A stretch of DNA of 64,000 bases from Metabacillus arenae (GCF_014773385.1 NZ_JACXAI010000014.1:94027-158026); one strand, 5' to 3'. Counted from the first letter of the stretch, positions 34,881 through 43,776 are shown. Notes: generated by a model from the letters alone, not told the origin. Program-made: numbers and translations.

Positions 34881-36869
34881 ATGGTAGATGTAAATGAAAG
34901 AAAAGATATAAGTTCCGAAAAGATAGCTATGGATAGTGAAAGCCTTTATGAAAAATTAATCGATAAAAAAGAGTCCATGCTTTCAAGAATTTTACTATTT
35001 ATTGTATTAATTGTTTCATTGATAACTATTTTCAATCAGTTACTAGCTGCCTATTATGGTGCGATGGAACCATTTCTTCAAAGGTGCTTGACTCTCATCG
35101 CTTTTTTGATCTTAGCTTTAATCTTATTTCCATTAAAGGAAAAGGGACAGGGTTTAAAATTTAGGTTGTTTCGAGCGTTAGATTTAATCATGATTGTATT
35201 GATTATTTTTAGTGCATATTGGATCTTTCATGATTGGCCCAATTTTACAGACAGATGGAGGAATCCGAGTTTACTAGATTACGCAGTGAGTTTATTTTTA
35301 ATACTTGTCACTTTAGAGTTGACTCGTCGAACGATAGGTTGGGTTCTCGTTATTCTTACAGGAATATTTTCGATTCATGCATTATTTGGAGAAATGTTTC
35401 CTGGTACACTTAAAGCGGCTAATATAGCACCAGAACGTTTAATTGAAATTATTTTTATGGGAGTATATGGGATATTTTCTGAACCAATAGCAGTACTAGG
35501 GAGTTATTTATTAATTTTTATCGCTTTTGGAACAATACTAAGTTATGTGGGTGCATCTAACTTCTTTAAAGATTTGGCTATCAGTCTAGTTGGAGGAATT
35601 GCTGGGGGTGCTGCCCATGTAGCAACATTAAGCAGTGCATTTCTAGGTTCAATTAGTGGAAGCCCTATCGCTAATGTTATGACGACTGGTATTTTTACCA
35701 TTCCTTTAATGAAAGCAAGTCGTTTTTCTTCTACATTCGCAGGTGCGGTAGAGTCCGTTGCATCAACAGGAGGACAGTTGATGCCTCCTATCATGGGAAC
35801 AGCAGCTTTTATTATGGCAGCCTTTATTGGTGTTCCTTACTGGGATATTGTAGAAGCTTCGCTTTTACCATCACTGCTGTTTTATATCGCAGTATTTTGG
35901 ACAATTTTTCTTTATGCAAAAAGAAATCGTTTAGAAACAATTCCAAAGTCAGAGAGACCTTCATTTAGGAAAACCCTTGTTCAAGGTGGGCATTTATTAC
36001 TCCCATTAATAGTGATTACTGGAGCTATGGCTTATGGTAGTTCAGTCATTATGTCTGGAGTATATGGTCTATTTTCACTAATCGTACTTGGATTAATTAA
36101 GCCCTATCAAACAAAAAGATTGGGTGCAATTAAATTAGTGCAAGCCTTTCAAACAAGTGCTATTAACACTGTTCCTGTTGCTATGGCCTGCGGAGCTGCC
36201 GGAATTATTGTTGGTGTTATGAACGTTTCTGGACTAGGTGATATCCTTTCTATGTTAGTAATGGATATTTCAGGGGGAAATATTTATATTGCAATCATTG
36301 TAACAGCTATTGTTGCGATAATATTAGGATTGGGATTACCTACACCTGCAGTATACGTTACAATGGCCATCACTATTGTTCCTGCTCTTGTAAATTTGGG
36401 CGTCGACATGTTGGCTGCACATTTCTTTGTTTTTTATTATGGAATTGTGTCTGGAATTACACCTCCAGTGGCATTAACATCCTATGCCGCCTCAAGTATA
36501 TCGGGTGCTGATCCAAATAAAACTGGAAATGAATCCTTTAAACTAGGAGTTGCAACTTATGTACTCCCAATCATATTTATTTTAGAACCGGCCCTAATCT
36601 TACAAGGGACTGCGATGGAAATTATATTAGTGTTTATTTTATCCTTAACAGTAATTTTCTGCCTTGGCATTACTATGAGTAAATGGTTTCTTTTACCTAT
36701 AAATTTATTAGATCAGATTATATTAATTTTTGGAGCGGTTGCATTAATTGTTCCAAATGTTTTTACTTGTATAATTGGATATCTAATCGTGCTCTATTTT
36801 ATTACAAAACAGATAATGAAGAAAATCAACTCTAAGGATTTAAAACCCTCTAATGAACTTGCACAGTAG
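34881..36869 (+). CDS. TRAP transporter fused (4TM-12TM) permease
   Basis: 662 residues with about 16-18 hydrophobic segments. The N-terminal part is the small DctQ-like portion; the rest is the DctM-like large subunit with SLVGGIAGGAAHVATLSSAFLGSISGSPIANVMTTGIFTIPLMK, SVASTGGQLMPPIMGTAAFIMA and IVSGITPPVALTSYAASSISGADP, as usual for TAXI-TRAP systems. It uses the sodium or proton gradient to import the ligand of the 33635 protein. AGGATAGGTGG precedes the ATG. A small membrane protein gene follows. Confidence 0.93.
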   Translation: MVDVNERKDISSEKIAMDSESLYEKLIDKKESMLSRILLFIVLIVSLITIFNQLLAAYYGAMEPFLQRCLTLIAFLILALILFPLKEKGQGLKFRLFRALDLIMIVLIIFSAYWIFHDWPNFTDRWRNPSLLDYAVSLFLILVTLELTRRTIGWVLVILTGIFSIHALFGEMFPGTLKAANIAPERLIEIIFMGVYGIFSEPIAVLGSYLLIFIAFGTILSYVGASNFFKDLAISLVGGIAGGAAHVATLSSAFLGSISGSPIANVMTTGIFTIPLMKASRFSSTFAGAVESVASTGGQLMPPIMGTAAFIMAAFIGVPYWDIVEASLLPSLLFYIAVFWTIFLYAKRNRLETIPKSERPSFRKTLVQGGHLLLPLIVITGAMAYGSSVIMSGVYGLFSLIVLGLIKPYQTKRLGAIKLVQAFQTSAINTVPVAMACGAAGIIVGVMNVSGLGDILSMLVMDISGGNIYIAIIVTAIVAIILGLGLPTPAVYVTMAITIVPALVNLGVDMLAAHFFVFYYGIVSGITPPVALTSYAASSISGADPNKTGNESFKLGVATYVLPIIFILEPALILQGTAMEIILVFILSLTVIFCLGITMSKWFLLPINLLDQIILIFGAVALIVPNVFTCIIGYLIVLYFITKQIMKKINSKDLKPSNELAQ

Positions 36870-36968
36870 ACATTTATTTTCATGTAATCCAAGATTAGAC
36901 AGAGGTATAAAGTGAAACGGAAACAATATTGTCAAGTTAATTCAAATTCTATGAAGGAGGAGATTACA

Positions 36969-37172
36969 ATGTATAATGCTGCAGGCTGGATAATAGTACT
37001 GTTATTTTTGGTTAGTTGTTCAATCCTTGGTTCAAATAATTATCAAATAATTACACCTTTTCGTTTTATATTATATTTTCTATTAGGAACGATCATATTT
37101 CAGATTATTATAATTGTTTTATATAATAGATTTTCTCAAGTAAATATCAATAATGATTCAAAAAATGAGTAG
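36969..37172 (+). CDS. Small two-helix membrane protein next to the TRAP permease
   Basis: 67 residues from ATG 36969, with AAGGAGGAG 7 bases upstream; the ATG at 36912 of the longer frame has no site. Two hydrophobic segments are visible, residues 5-22 (AGWIIVLLFLVSCSILG) and 30-53 (FRFILYFLLGTIIFQIIIIVLY), with a polar Asn/Ser-rich tail. I know no family for it. Because it is between the fused TRAP permease and a terminator, it may be an accessory subunit of that transporter. Confidence 0.65.
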   Translation: MYNAAGWIIVLLFLVSCSILGSNNYQIITPFRFILYFLLGTIIFQIIIIVLYNRFSQVNINNDSKNE

Positions 37173-37182
37173 ACGGTTCCAA

Positions 37183-37216
37183 AAAAGCCTTTCACAGATA
37201 GTGAAAGGCTTTTGTC
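37183..37216 (+). terminator. Terminator after the TAXI-TRAP operon
   Basis: AAAAGCCTTTCAC-AGATA-GTGAAAGGCTTTT is a perfect 13-bp stem; copy of the one at 22677. Confidence 0.92.
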
Positions 37217-37278
37217 ATATGTAGGTATTTAGCTCTCAACAATGTATTACTACATTAAAATGTAAATTTGCATTTTGA

Positions 37279-37368
37279 GACATAGTAAAATCAAGCTTCT
37301 ACTAGTATTTTCTGTTGGCATGAATTTTGCATTATTACTATTAATAGATTAACAAAACTAGTAGGAGG
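37279..37368 (+). repeat. Sigma-54 promoter module, copy A of 3
   Basis: From GACATAGTAAAATCAAGC through the -24/-12 element, the initial transcript ATTAATAGATT and ACTAGTAGGAGG, this 90-base block is nearly repeated at 44169-44255 and 57008-57093. Confidence 0.85.
37316..37331 (+). promoter_or_regulatory. Sigma-54 promoter P4
   Basis: TGGCATGAATTTTGCA with 12-base GG-GC spacing. It drives the AtuA-like operon beginning at 37569. Confidence 0.88.
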
Positions 37369-37370
37369 CG

Positions 37371-37469
37371 GTGAGCAAAAACGAAAGGCTTATACCAAGT
37401 GTTATGGAAGTTCCGGTTGAAGTAGAAAATAGCGCTCATCGCTATCACATGCAAGAATTCTACACGTGA
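37371..37469 (+). pseudogene. 32-codon leader frame or gene remnant behind P4
   Basis: A frame starting GTG 37371, two bases after AGGAGG, encodes a peptide with RLIPSVMEVPVEVENSAHRY and HMQEFYT and stops at 37469. The spacing is too short for good initiation. Sequence up to 37540 shows further broken codons. It looks like the beginning of a gene deleted before AtuA, but I do not recognise it. Confidence 0.35.
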
Positions 37470-37568
37470 TGAAAGATTTCGCTAAAAAGGAATCAAACCA
37501 ATCATTTTATTTTGGTCTGATGAGGAAGGACAGCGTTAGTAGCTAATTTGAAGGGTTGTGAAAATTTT

Positions 37569-38921
37569 ATGAAAAGTATAGTACGTATTGGGAGTGGGTC
37601 TGCTTACGCTGAGGATGATTTAATGCCAGCTAGTGATTTGGCGGAAAAAGGGGAATTAGACTATATCTGTTTTGATTCTTTAGCTGAACGTACGTTGGCA
37701 CTTGCACAGATGAGAAAAATTAACAATCCACAATTGGGCTATGATTTAAGATTAGAAGAATTGGTTAAAACATTTGCTCCTTATGTTGAAAAAGGAAAAT
37801 TAAAAGTAATTGGAAACATGGGAGTTGCCAATCCAATTGCAGCCGTGGAAAAAGCAGTGGAAATATGCAAACAATTGGGGCTTCGCAATGTTAAATTTGC
37901 ATCCATAACAGGAGATGACATTTCAGATAAAATAGAATCTATTGATCCTATATTGTGGGAAACGGGGAAACGACTAAGTCAACTTAGCGGTAAAGTCGTA
38001 TCGGCTAATGCTTATATCGGAGCAGAGCCCATTGTCGAGGCACTGGAGAAAGGAGCCAATTTTATAATTGGTGGCCGGTTGGCGGATCCGTCCTTATATA
38101 TTGGTCCAATGGCTTATGAATTTAACTGGTCATTGAACGACTGGGATAAAATTGGACAAGGAACGTTAATCGCTCATCTGTTAGAGTGTGGAACTCATGT
38201 AACAGGAGGGAATTTTGCTGATCCCCCTTATCGAGTAGTACCTGAATTAGATCATTTAGGATTGCCAATAGCGGAAATAGAGCCATCAGGGAATGCGATT
38301 ATTACCAAATTAGATGATACAGGGGGCATGGTAACGGCAGGTACAATAAAAGCTCAAATGGTATACGAAGTCCATGATCCTGAACAGTATCTAACACCTG
38401 ATGTTACTTGTAATATGCGGAATGCGAAAGTATTGGAAGAAATAAAAGATCGTGTGGCTGTATGGGGTGCAACAGGACAAAAATGGCCTGATACATTAAA
38501 AGTTTTAGTGGGTGTTTTTGAAGGATATATAGGTGAAGGAGAGGTATCTTTTGCAGGCCCAGGTGCATCTGAACGTGCAAAACTTAGCAGGGAAATATTG
38601 TATAAAAGGATTAATCGACGCTATGGTGAAAAAATCGAAGAACTAAGAATTGACATCATCGGATTGGACAGTATTCATGGAAGTGCAACATCCTTGCTAA
38701 ACGAAACCTTACATGATGTTCGAGTGCGTGTGGCTGCTCGTACTCATGATAAGAACATTGCTGAAGCCATAGGAAAGGAAGTAGAATGGCAGTTTTTTGG
38801 TCCTTCTGGCGGGGGCGGATTCAGGAAATACGTCCGTGAGGTATTAGCCATGTATTCCACATTAGTGCCTAGAAACGAATTTCAATACAAGGTTGAGGTG
38901 AAGGAGGTTCAGTATGTCTAA
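37569..38921 (+). CDS. AtuA-like protein (DUF1446, acyclic terpene utilisation family)
   Basis: 450 residues from ATG 37569 (AAGGGTTG about 10 bases upstream; the TTG at 37548 has no site). The sequence follows the DUF1446/AtuA pattern: RIGSGSAYAEDDLMPASDLAEKGELDYICFDSLAERTLALAQ at the N-terminus, NMGVANPIAAVE, NAYIGAEPIVEALEKGANFIIGGRLADPSL, LLECGTHVTGGNFADPPY and GPSGGGGFRKYVREV. AtuA is essential for citronellol and geraniol breakdown in Pseudomonas but its reaction is not established. In Pseudomonas the protein carries an additional C-terminal domain, which here is the separate overlapping gene at 38914. First intact gene behind sigma-54 promoter P4. Confidence 0.92.
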   Translation: MKSIVRIGSGSAYAEDDLMPASDLAEKGELDYICFDSLAERTLALAQMRKINNPQLGYDLRLEELVKTFAPYVEKGKLKVIGNMGVANPIAAVEKAVEICKQLGLRNVKFASITGDDISDKIESIDPILWETGKRLSQLSGKVVSANAYIGAEPIVEALEKGANFIIGGRLADPSLYIGPMAYEFNWSLNDWDKIGQGTLIAHLLECGTHVTGGNFADPPYRVVPELDHLGLPIAEIEPSGNAIITKLDDTGGMVTAGTIKAQMVYEVHDPEQYLTPDVTCNMRNAKVLEEIKDRVAVWGATGQKWPDTLKVLVGVFEGYIGEGEVSFAGPGASERAKLSREILYKRINRRYGEKIEELRIDIIGLDSIHGSATSLLNETLHDVRVRVAARTHDKNIAEAIGKEVEWQFFGPSGGGGFRKYVREVLAMYSTLVPRNEFQYKVEVKEVQYV

Positions 38922-39228
38922 AGTCCAGTTAAGAGAAGTGGCATTTGCCAGATCTGGAGATAAAGGAAATACCTCTAACGTGGGAGTGATTCCATATAAT
39001 GAAGATGACTATGAATGGTTGAAAAGAGAATTAACTGTAGAGAAAGTAGCTGGGTTATATGGAGAACTGGTAAAAGGAGAAATACGAAGATATGAGTTTG
39101 ATGGCATCAAGTCTCTCAATTTCGTAATGGAAGAAGCTTTGTCTGGTGGTGTATCCCGGTCCTTAAATCTAGATGCTCACGGAAAATCGATGGGTAACTT
39201 GATTTTACGGTTAGAAATCGAACGTTAA
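38914..39228 (+). CDS. AtuA C-terminal (ferredoxin-fold-like) domain protein
   Basis: 104 residues. VQLREVAFARSGDKGNTSNVGVIPYNEDDYEWLKRELT and SLNFVMEEALSGGVSRSLNLDAHGKSMGNLILRLEI match the small domain that ends full-length AtuA/DUF1446 proteins. The ATG overlaps the end of the AtuA-like gene by 8 bases and AAGGAGG lies 6 bases before it, so the two are translationally coupled and most likely form one complex. The conserved ARSGDKGN loop and DxHG suggest an active site contribution, by inference only. Confidence 0.88.
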   Translation: MSKVQLREVAFARSGDKGNTSNVGVIPYNEDDYEWLKRELTVEKVAGLYGELVKGEIRRYEFDGIKSLNFVMEEALSGGVSRSLNLDAHGKSMGNLILRLEIER

Positions 39229-39246
39229 TAAAGGAGGTATTGCTTC

Positions 39247-40818
39247 TTGAAGAACGAAAGTGTCGGCATGCTTATTGAGAAGATGGCGAAAGAAGATCCA
39301 CATAAAGAATGGCTCTTTTTTGAAGAGCAAATCTATACTTTTGAAGAGCTTAATCGAAACGTAAACCGAGTTGCTAACATCTTAAGTACTTTGGAAGTGA
39401 GTAAGGGAGATAAAGTGGCCATTATTATGGCAAATTCTCCTGAATTTTTAAATACTTGGTTTGCTTTAGCCAAAATAGGTGCTGTGATGGTGCCCATTAA
39501 TACCACTACCAAAGGTGAAATGCTGGCTTATATTTTAAATCACTCTGATGCAAAGGCACTTTTTATTCATGATGAGTTTTATCCATTATATCTTGAGATA
39601 AAGAATCAACTAGATAACATTCAGCATGTGATATGTGTTGAAGGGGCTAACTTGAAAAATTCTAAAATGGCCCTCTCTTATCAAGAGTTATTTAAAAACT
39701 CTTCGGATATTTTTAATGCTGATGAAAATGTAAAACGAAATGATTTGATGTGTATTTTGTACACTTCTGGTACGACGGGATTACCCAAAGGGGTCATGTT
39801 AAGTCATAACAGCTATTTTATCACAGGTGAATATACAGCCAAATATATCTATGAGTTTAAAAATGGAGATCGCATATATACTTGTTTGCCTTTGTTTCAT
39901 GTGAATGCACAACAAGTAACAACGATGCCAGCCCTTCTGACCAAAACTCCTTTAGTATTAGCGAAGAAATTCAGCGCTTCAAATTTCTGGCGAGACATGG
40001 TTCGTTATGAGGTTACGGTATTTAAATTTATAGGCGCTATGCTTTCCATACTCTATAAGCAACAGGAGAATGAATTTGAACACCAGCACAAAGTCCGTTT
40101 AGCCACAGGATCGCCTGTACCAAAAGAGATATGGAAGCAGTGTGAGAAAAGGTATAATATCCGGTTATTAGAAGGTTATGGTTCTACCGAAACTGCAACC
40201 GCTTGCTTGTACAACACATTGCAAGAATTTCGTATTGGCTCATGCGGCAAGCCGTTGCCGCACTTTGATGTCCGGATTTTTGATGAAAATGATCGAGAAC
40301 TTCCTGCGAATCAACCAGGTGAAATTGTTGTTAAAGCGTTTGAAGAACATGTGTTAATGAAAGGTTATTTCAAAATGCCCGATAAAACCGAAGAAGCTAT
40401 GAGAGGAGGATGGTTTCACACGGGTGATAGGGGCTATCGGGATGAGGATGGATATTTTTATTTTGTTGATAGAATGAAAGATTCTATCCGCAGGCGCGGT
40501 GAAAACATTTCATCTTACATGGTGGAGAAAGCGATTACCGATCACCCTAAAGTGTTGGAATGTGCGGCAGTAGGTGTCCCCGATGAGTTAAGTGAAGAAG
40601 AGGTAATGGTATACATTCGATTGCAGCCTGGAGAAGAATTGGAACCCCAGGATCTAATCAATTGGTGCAAAGAGCACATGTCCTCTTTTATGATTCCCAG
40701 GTATGTGGAGTTTGTTGAAGATTTCCCTAGAACACCAACTCAGAGAATTCAAAAGTATAAATTAAGAGTGAAGGGAATTGGTCAAGCATGGGATAGGGTA
40801 AAGTGTAATTTAATATGA
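39247..40818 (+). CDS. AMP-forming acyl-CoA synthetase
   Basis: 523 residues from TTG 39247 with AAGGAGGT 8 bases upstream. ANL superfamily: P-loop-like LYTSGTTGLPKGVMLSHNS (residues about 175-193), LEGYGSTETATA motif, WFHTGDRGYRDEDGYFYFVDRMKDSIRRRGENIS hinge, and the catalytic Lys region RTPTQRIQKYKLR. The wording resembles the crotonobetaine/carnitine-CoA ligase (CaiC) group. It would activate the carboxylic acid made by the aldehyde dehydrogenases or imported by TRAP carriers. Co-transcribed with the AtuA pair (18 bases apart). Confidence 0.92.
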   Translation: MKNESVGMLIEKMAKEDPHKEWLFFEEQIYTFEELNRNVNRVANILSTLEVSKGDKVAIIMANSPEFLNTWFALAKIGAVMVPINTTTKGEMLAYILNHSDAKALFIHDEFYPLYLEIKNQLDNIQHVICVEGANLKNSKMALSYQELFKNSSDIFNADENVKRNDLMCILYTSGTTGLPKGVMLSHNSYFITGEYTAKYIYEFKNGDRIYTCLPLFHVNAQQVTTMPALLTKTPLVLAKKFSASNFWRDMVRYEVTVFKFIGAMLSILYKQQENEFEHQHKVRLATGSPVPKEIWKQCEKRYNIRLLEGYGSTETATACLYNTLQEFRIGSCGKPLPHFDVRIFDENDRELPANQPGEIVVKAFEEHVLMKGYFKMPDKTEEAMRGGWFHTGDRGYRDEDGYFYFVDRMKDSIRRRGENISSYMVEKAITDHPKVLECAAVGVPDELSEEEVMVYIRLQPGEELEPQDLINWCKEHMSSFMIPRYVEFVEDFPRTPTQRIQKYKLRVKGIGQAWDRVKCNLI

Positions 40819-40855
40819 AGGTGTTTTAAACGATTGTACCCGAGGGGGAATGAAA

Positions 40856-41620
40856 GTGGAAAATCAAGCTGTATTGTATGAAGTTCAAGATCAAGTGGCG
40901 ATCATTACCTTGAATGAACCTGATTCTCGGAATGCTCTAAGTTCATCGATCCGTAAAGGACTTTGGGATGCATTTTCACGACTTCGTGATGATAGCAATG
41001 CCAAAGTAGGAATTGTTACTGGAATAGGTAAAGCGTTTTGTGCTGGGGCCCATCTTAAGGAGTTTGCAGAAAATAAAACAGCAGTGCCTGACCGAAATAT
41101 TATGCCCATGTTAAATAGGAACATCTGGGTGAATAAACCTGTTATCGCAGCAGTGAATGGTGATGCCCTCGGTGGTGGTTTTCTTCTTGCTCAGACATGT
41201 GATTTGGCAATTGCTGCAGACAATGCCCGTTTTGGTATGCCGGAAGCTCGTTGGGGGAGAGGAGCCCCCTGGTCTGTTCCTTTATTGAATATGATCCCGC
41301 AAAGAATTTGGATGGAAATGGCTTTAACCGGTCAGTTAATCGATGCGAATCGGGCATATTCTATTGGATTATTAAACGATGTGGTTCCGATTGCTTCTCT
41401 TATGGAGAGGTCGATGGAGTTGGCACAAAGTATTGCAGCAGGTGCTCCGTTGACAATAGCTGCTACACACAAGATGGTTTATTTGGCAACAGAGATGGGC
41501 CGAACGGCTGCCTGGGAGACAGCGGATGCAATTTTTGAGAAGGTATATGAGAGCGAGGATGCTCTAGAAGGACCGTTATCGTTTAAAGAAAAGCGCCCGC
41601 CTAATTGGAAAGGAAGATGA
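40856..41620 (+). CDS. Enoyl-CoA hydratase/isomerase family protein with one catalytic Glu missing
   Basis: 254 residues from GTG 40856 (GAGGGGG 7 bases upstream; the ATG at 40850 is too close). Crotonase fold with oxyanion segments FCAGAHLKE and GDALGGGFLLAQTCD. The first catalytic glutamate of hydratases is Leu110 (GGGFLLAQ instead of GGCELA), while the second is kept as Glu130 (FGMPEARWG). One-glutamate crotonases are often isomerases or act on unusual substrates, so simple hydration is unlikely. It follows the CoA ligase by 31 bases in the AtuA operon. Confidence 0.88.
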   Translation: MENQAVLYEVQDQVAIITLNEPDSRNALSSSIRKGLWDAFSRLRDDSNAKVGIVTGIGKAFCAGAHLKEFAENKTAVPDRNIMPMLNRNIWVNKPVIAAVNGDALGGGFLLAQTCDLAIAADNARFGMPEARWGRGAPWSVPLLNMIPQRIWMEMALTGQLIDANRAYSIGLLNDVVPIASLMERSMELAQSIAAGAPLTIAATHKMVYLATEMGRTAAWETADAIFEKVYESEDALEGPLSFKEKRPPNWKGR

Positions 41621-41693
41621 TTAAATTCTCATTCAAGGTAATTAAAATAAAGAGGTATCAATGATAAATCAACAACGAAGGGAGCAAAAAATA

Positions 41694-42848
41694 ATGATAG
41701 ACGTTAAAAACTATGGATTTACAGAAGAGCAGTTAATGTTACGTGATACAGTCCGTAAATTTATAAAGGAGTATGTTCCGGAAGAGTATGCTCGTAAATG
41801 TGATCAAGAAAAGAAAGTACCTTGGGAAGCATTTCATAAAGCTGCAGAGATGGGATTGTTAGGAGTCGTTATCCCCGAGAAATATGGCGGGGCAGGATTA
41901 GGATTTACAGAGCTTGGAATTGTGCTAGATGAACTATCATACGGTTACCTTGAGTTGGCTACTATGATTTACAGAGCGTCTGTTCATGGGGCTGAATCTT
42001 TATTAACTTACGGTTCAGAAGAACAAAAAGATAAATACCTTCCTTTAATAGCTAAGGGAGAATTCAGATCATCCTTGAGCTTAACAGAGCCTAATTCCGG
42101 TTCTGATGCTGCTTCTATTCAAGTGAGAGCGGTACGAGATGGTGATTATTTTATCATCAACGGACAGAAAATTTTTAATTCTGCGGTGAACATCGCAACT
42201 AGAACGGTATTGGCTGCTCGAACAGATACAAGTGTACCAAAACATAAAGGAATCACATTGTTTTTTGTAGATCCAACTACGCCAGGGATTGAAATTCAAC
42301 GAATGGACACTATGGTTTTCCGAGCGCTTGGAACCTATCAAGTATTTTATAACGATGTTCGCATTCATAAGGATGATATGTTAGGTGAATTGAACAACGG
42401 ATGGAAGCACCTTATGACCAATTTGACGAAAGAAAGGTTCGCGATTGCAGCGATGATGACAGGGGCAGCACGGGCAGCAGTGGATACGGCTATTGATTAT
42501 GCAAAGCAGCGTATACAATTTGGACAGCCCATTAGTAAATTTCAAGTCATTCAGCATAAGCTAGCAGACATGAAAATGGAAGCTCATTTATCACATCTGA
42601 TAACCTATGATTTAGCAAACCGTATTGATGCGAATGTTCCTAGTAGAATGGAAGCTTCTATGGCTAAAATCTTTGTAACTGAAGCCTATAACCGAATTGC
42701 AAATCAGGGAATGCAAATTTTAGGTGGGTATTCGGTTACACCTGAGTTTCCGATGGAAAGACATTATAGAGAATCCGTACTCCAGCGTATCGGTGGGGGA
42801 ACGAATGAAATTCTTAGAAATTCCATTGCTAAGGATTTGGAATTATAA
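41694..42848 (+). CDS. Acyl-CoA dehydrogenase (2 of 2)
   Basis: 384 residues from ATG 41694 (GGGAG 9 bases upstream); ATG 41661 with AGAGGT is an alternative adding 11 residues. FAD-site SLTEPNSGSDAASIQVRA, and the late GGGTNEILRNSIAKDL. The common catalytic Glu near the C-terminus is replaced (RIGGGTNE), and Glu248 in LTKERFAIAA is at the helix-G position used by long-chain and isovaleryl enzymes. Together with the CoA ligase and crotonase it makes a beta-oxidation module for the AtuA operon substrate. Confidence 0.87.
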   Translation: MIDVKNYGFTEEQLMLRDTVRKFIKEYVPEEYARKCDQEKKVPWEAFHKAAEMGLLGVVIPEKYGGAGLGFTELGIVLDELSYGYLELATMIYRASVHGAESLLTYGSEEQKDKYLPLIAKGEFRSSLSLTEPNSGSDAASIQVRAVRDGDYFIINGQKIFNSAVNIATRTVLAARTDTSVPKHKGITLFFVDPTTPGIEIQRMDTMVFRALGTYQVFYNDVRIHKDDMLGELNNGWKHLMTNLTKERFAIAAMMTGAARAAVDTAIDYAKQRIQFGQPISKFQVIQHKLADMKMEAHLSHLITYDLANRIDANVPSRMEASMAKIFVTEAYNRIANQGMQILGGYSVTPEFPMERHYRESVLQRIGGGTNEILRNSIAKDLEL

Positions 42849-42886
42849 GTTATAGAATTCATGGCTTTATTTAGGGAGGCTAGTTA

Positions 42887-43642
42887 ATGTTTATAGATAT
42901 TAAAGATAAAGTTATTATTATTACGGGAAGTTCAGGTGGAATCGGGAAGGAATTAGCAATAAAATTTGCTGAATTAGGGGCAAAAGTTGTCATTAATGGT
43001 CGTAAAGAAGAAAAAATTCAAGAAGTGTATAACATCATTAAAAGCAGGGGCTGTGAACCACCACTAGCTATTCAAGCCAATCTAAGAAAATACGAGAATG
43101 TGGAAAATTTAATAAATAAAACATATGAGCAATATGGCAAGATAGATGTATTAATTAATAATGCGGGGGGATCATTTTCAGCTCCAGCCGAGGAAATATC
43201 TGCAAATGGATGGAATGCGGTTATAGAAACAAATTTAAGTTCGGTCTTTTACTGTTCAAAAGCAGCATTTAACATTATGCGGAATCAGCAGCATGGGGGG
43301 AAAATTATAAATATATCATCCGTTGCTGCTTTCTTGCCGGATGTACATTATTCGCCCTACTCCGCTGCCAAAGGAGGATTAAATCTACTAACAGAAACAC
43401 TTGCGGTGGAATGGGCAAAGTATAATATTCTTGTTAATGGGATTGCTCCAGGATTTATTGATACAAAAGCCTCAATTAATCAAGGTTCCGGTGATACGAA
43501 TGAGATAGCACTAAGAAGACGTGGAAAACCAGAGGATCTATTTGGAGCTGCACTACTTTTGGTTAGTGATCTAAGCAATTATATTACAGGAGAAACAATA
43601 CGAGTTGATGGAGGGTTAAGAGGGGCATTGCGTAATGTGTAA
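42887..43642 (+). CDS. Short-chain dehydrogenase/reductase (2 of 4)
   Basis: 251 residues. TGSSGGIG dinucleotide loop (13-20), NNAGG, catalytic Ser in ISSVAAF and YSAAK motif, and C-terminal RRRGKPEDLFGAALLLVSDLSNYITGETIRVDGG. As the last gene of the AtuA operon (38 bases after the acyl-CoA dehydrogenase, GGGAGG 7 bases before ATG) it may be the 3-hydroxyacyl-CoA or alcohol dehydrogenase step. Confidence 0.88.
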   Translation: MFIDIKDKVIIITGSSGGIGKELAIKFAELGAKVVINGRKEEKIQEVYNIIKSRGCEPPLAIQANLRKYENVENLINKTYEQYGKIDVLINNAGGSFSAPAEEISANGWNAVIETNLSSVFYCSKAAFNIMRNQQHGGKIINISSVAAFLPDVHYSPYSAAKGGLNLLTETLAVEWAKYNILVNGIAPGFIDTKASINQGSGDTNEIALRRRGKPEDLFGAALLLVSDLSNYITGETIRVDGGLRGALRNV

Positions 43643-43739
43643 ATAACCTAGTTTAATTTTCAGGGGGCAAAGATTAAACGATCAAAACTGTTATACTAAA
43701 GTCCACGGATGAGCTTGCCATAATCTTTTCTAACCAAGA

Positions 43740-43776
43740 CTAGTATTCTGTCATTTGTCCAATGACAGAATACTAG
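43740..43776. terminator. Strong hairpin after the AtuA operon
   Basis: Sixteen-base perfect arms (left arm CTAGTATTCTGTCATT) enclose TGTCC. No T tract follows, so it may be a processing or terminator-like structure rather than a classical terminator. Confidence 0.55.
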
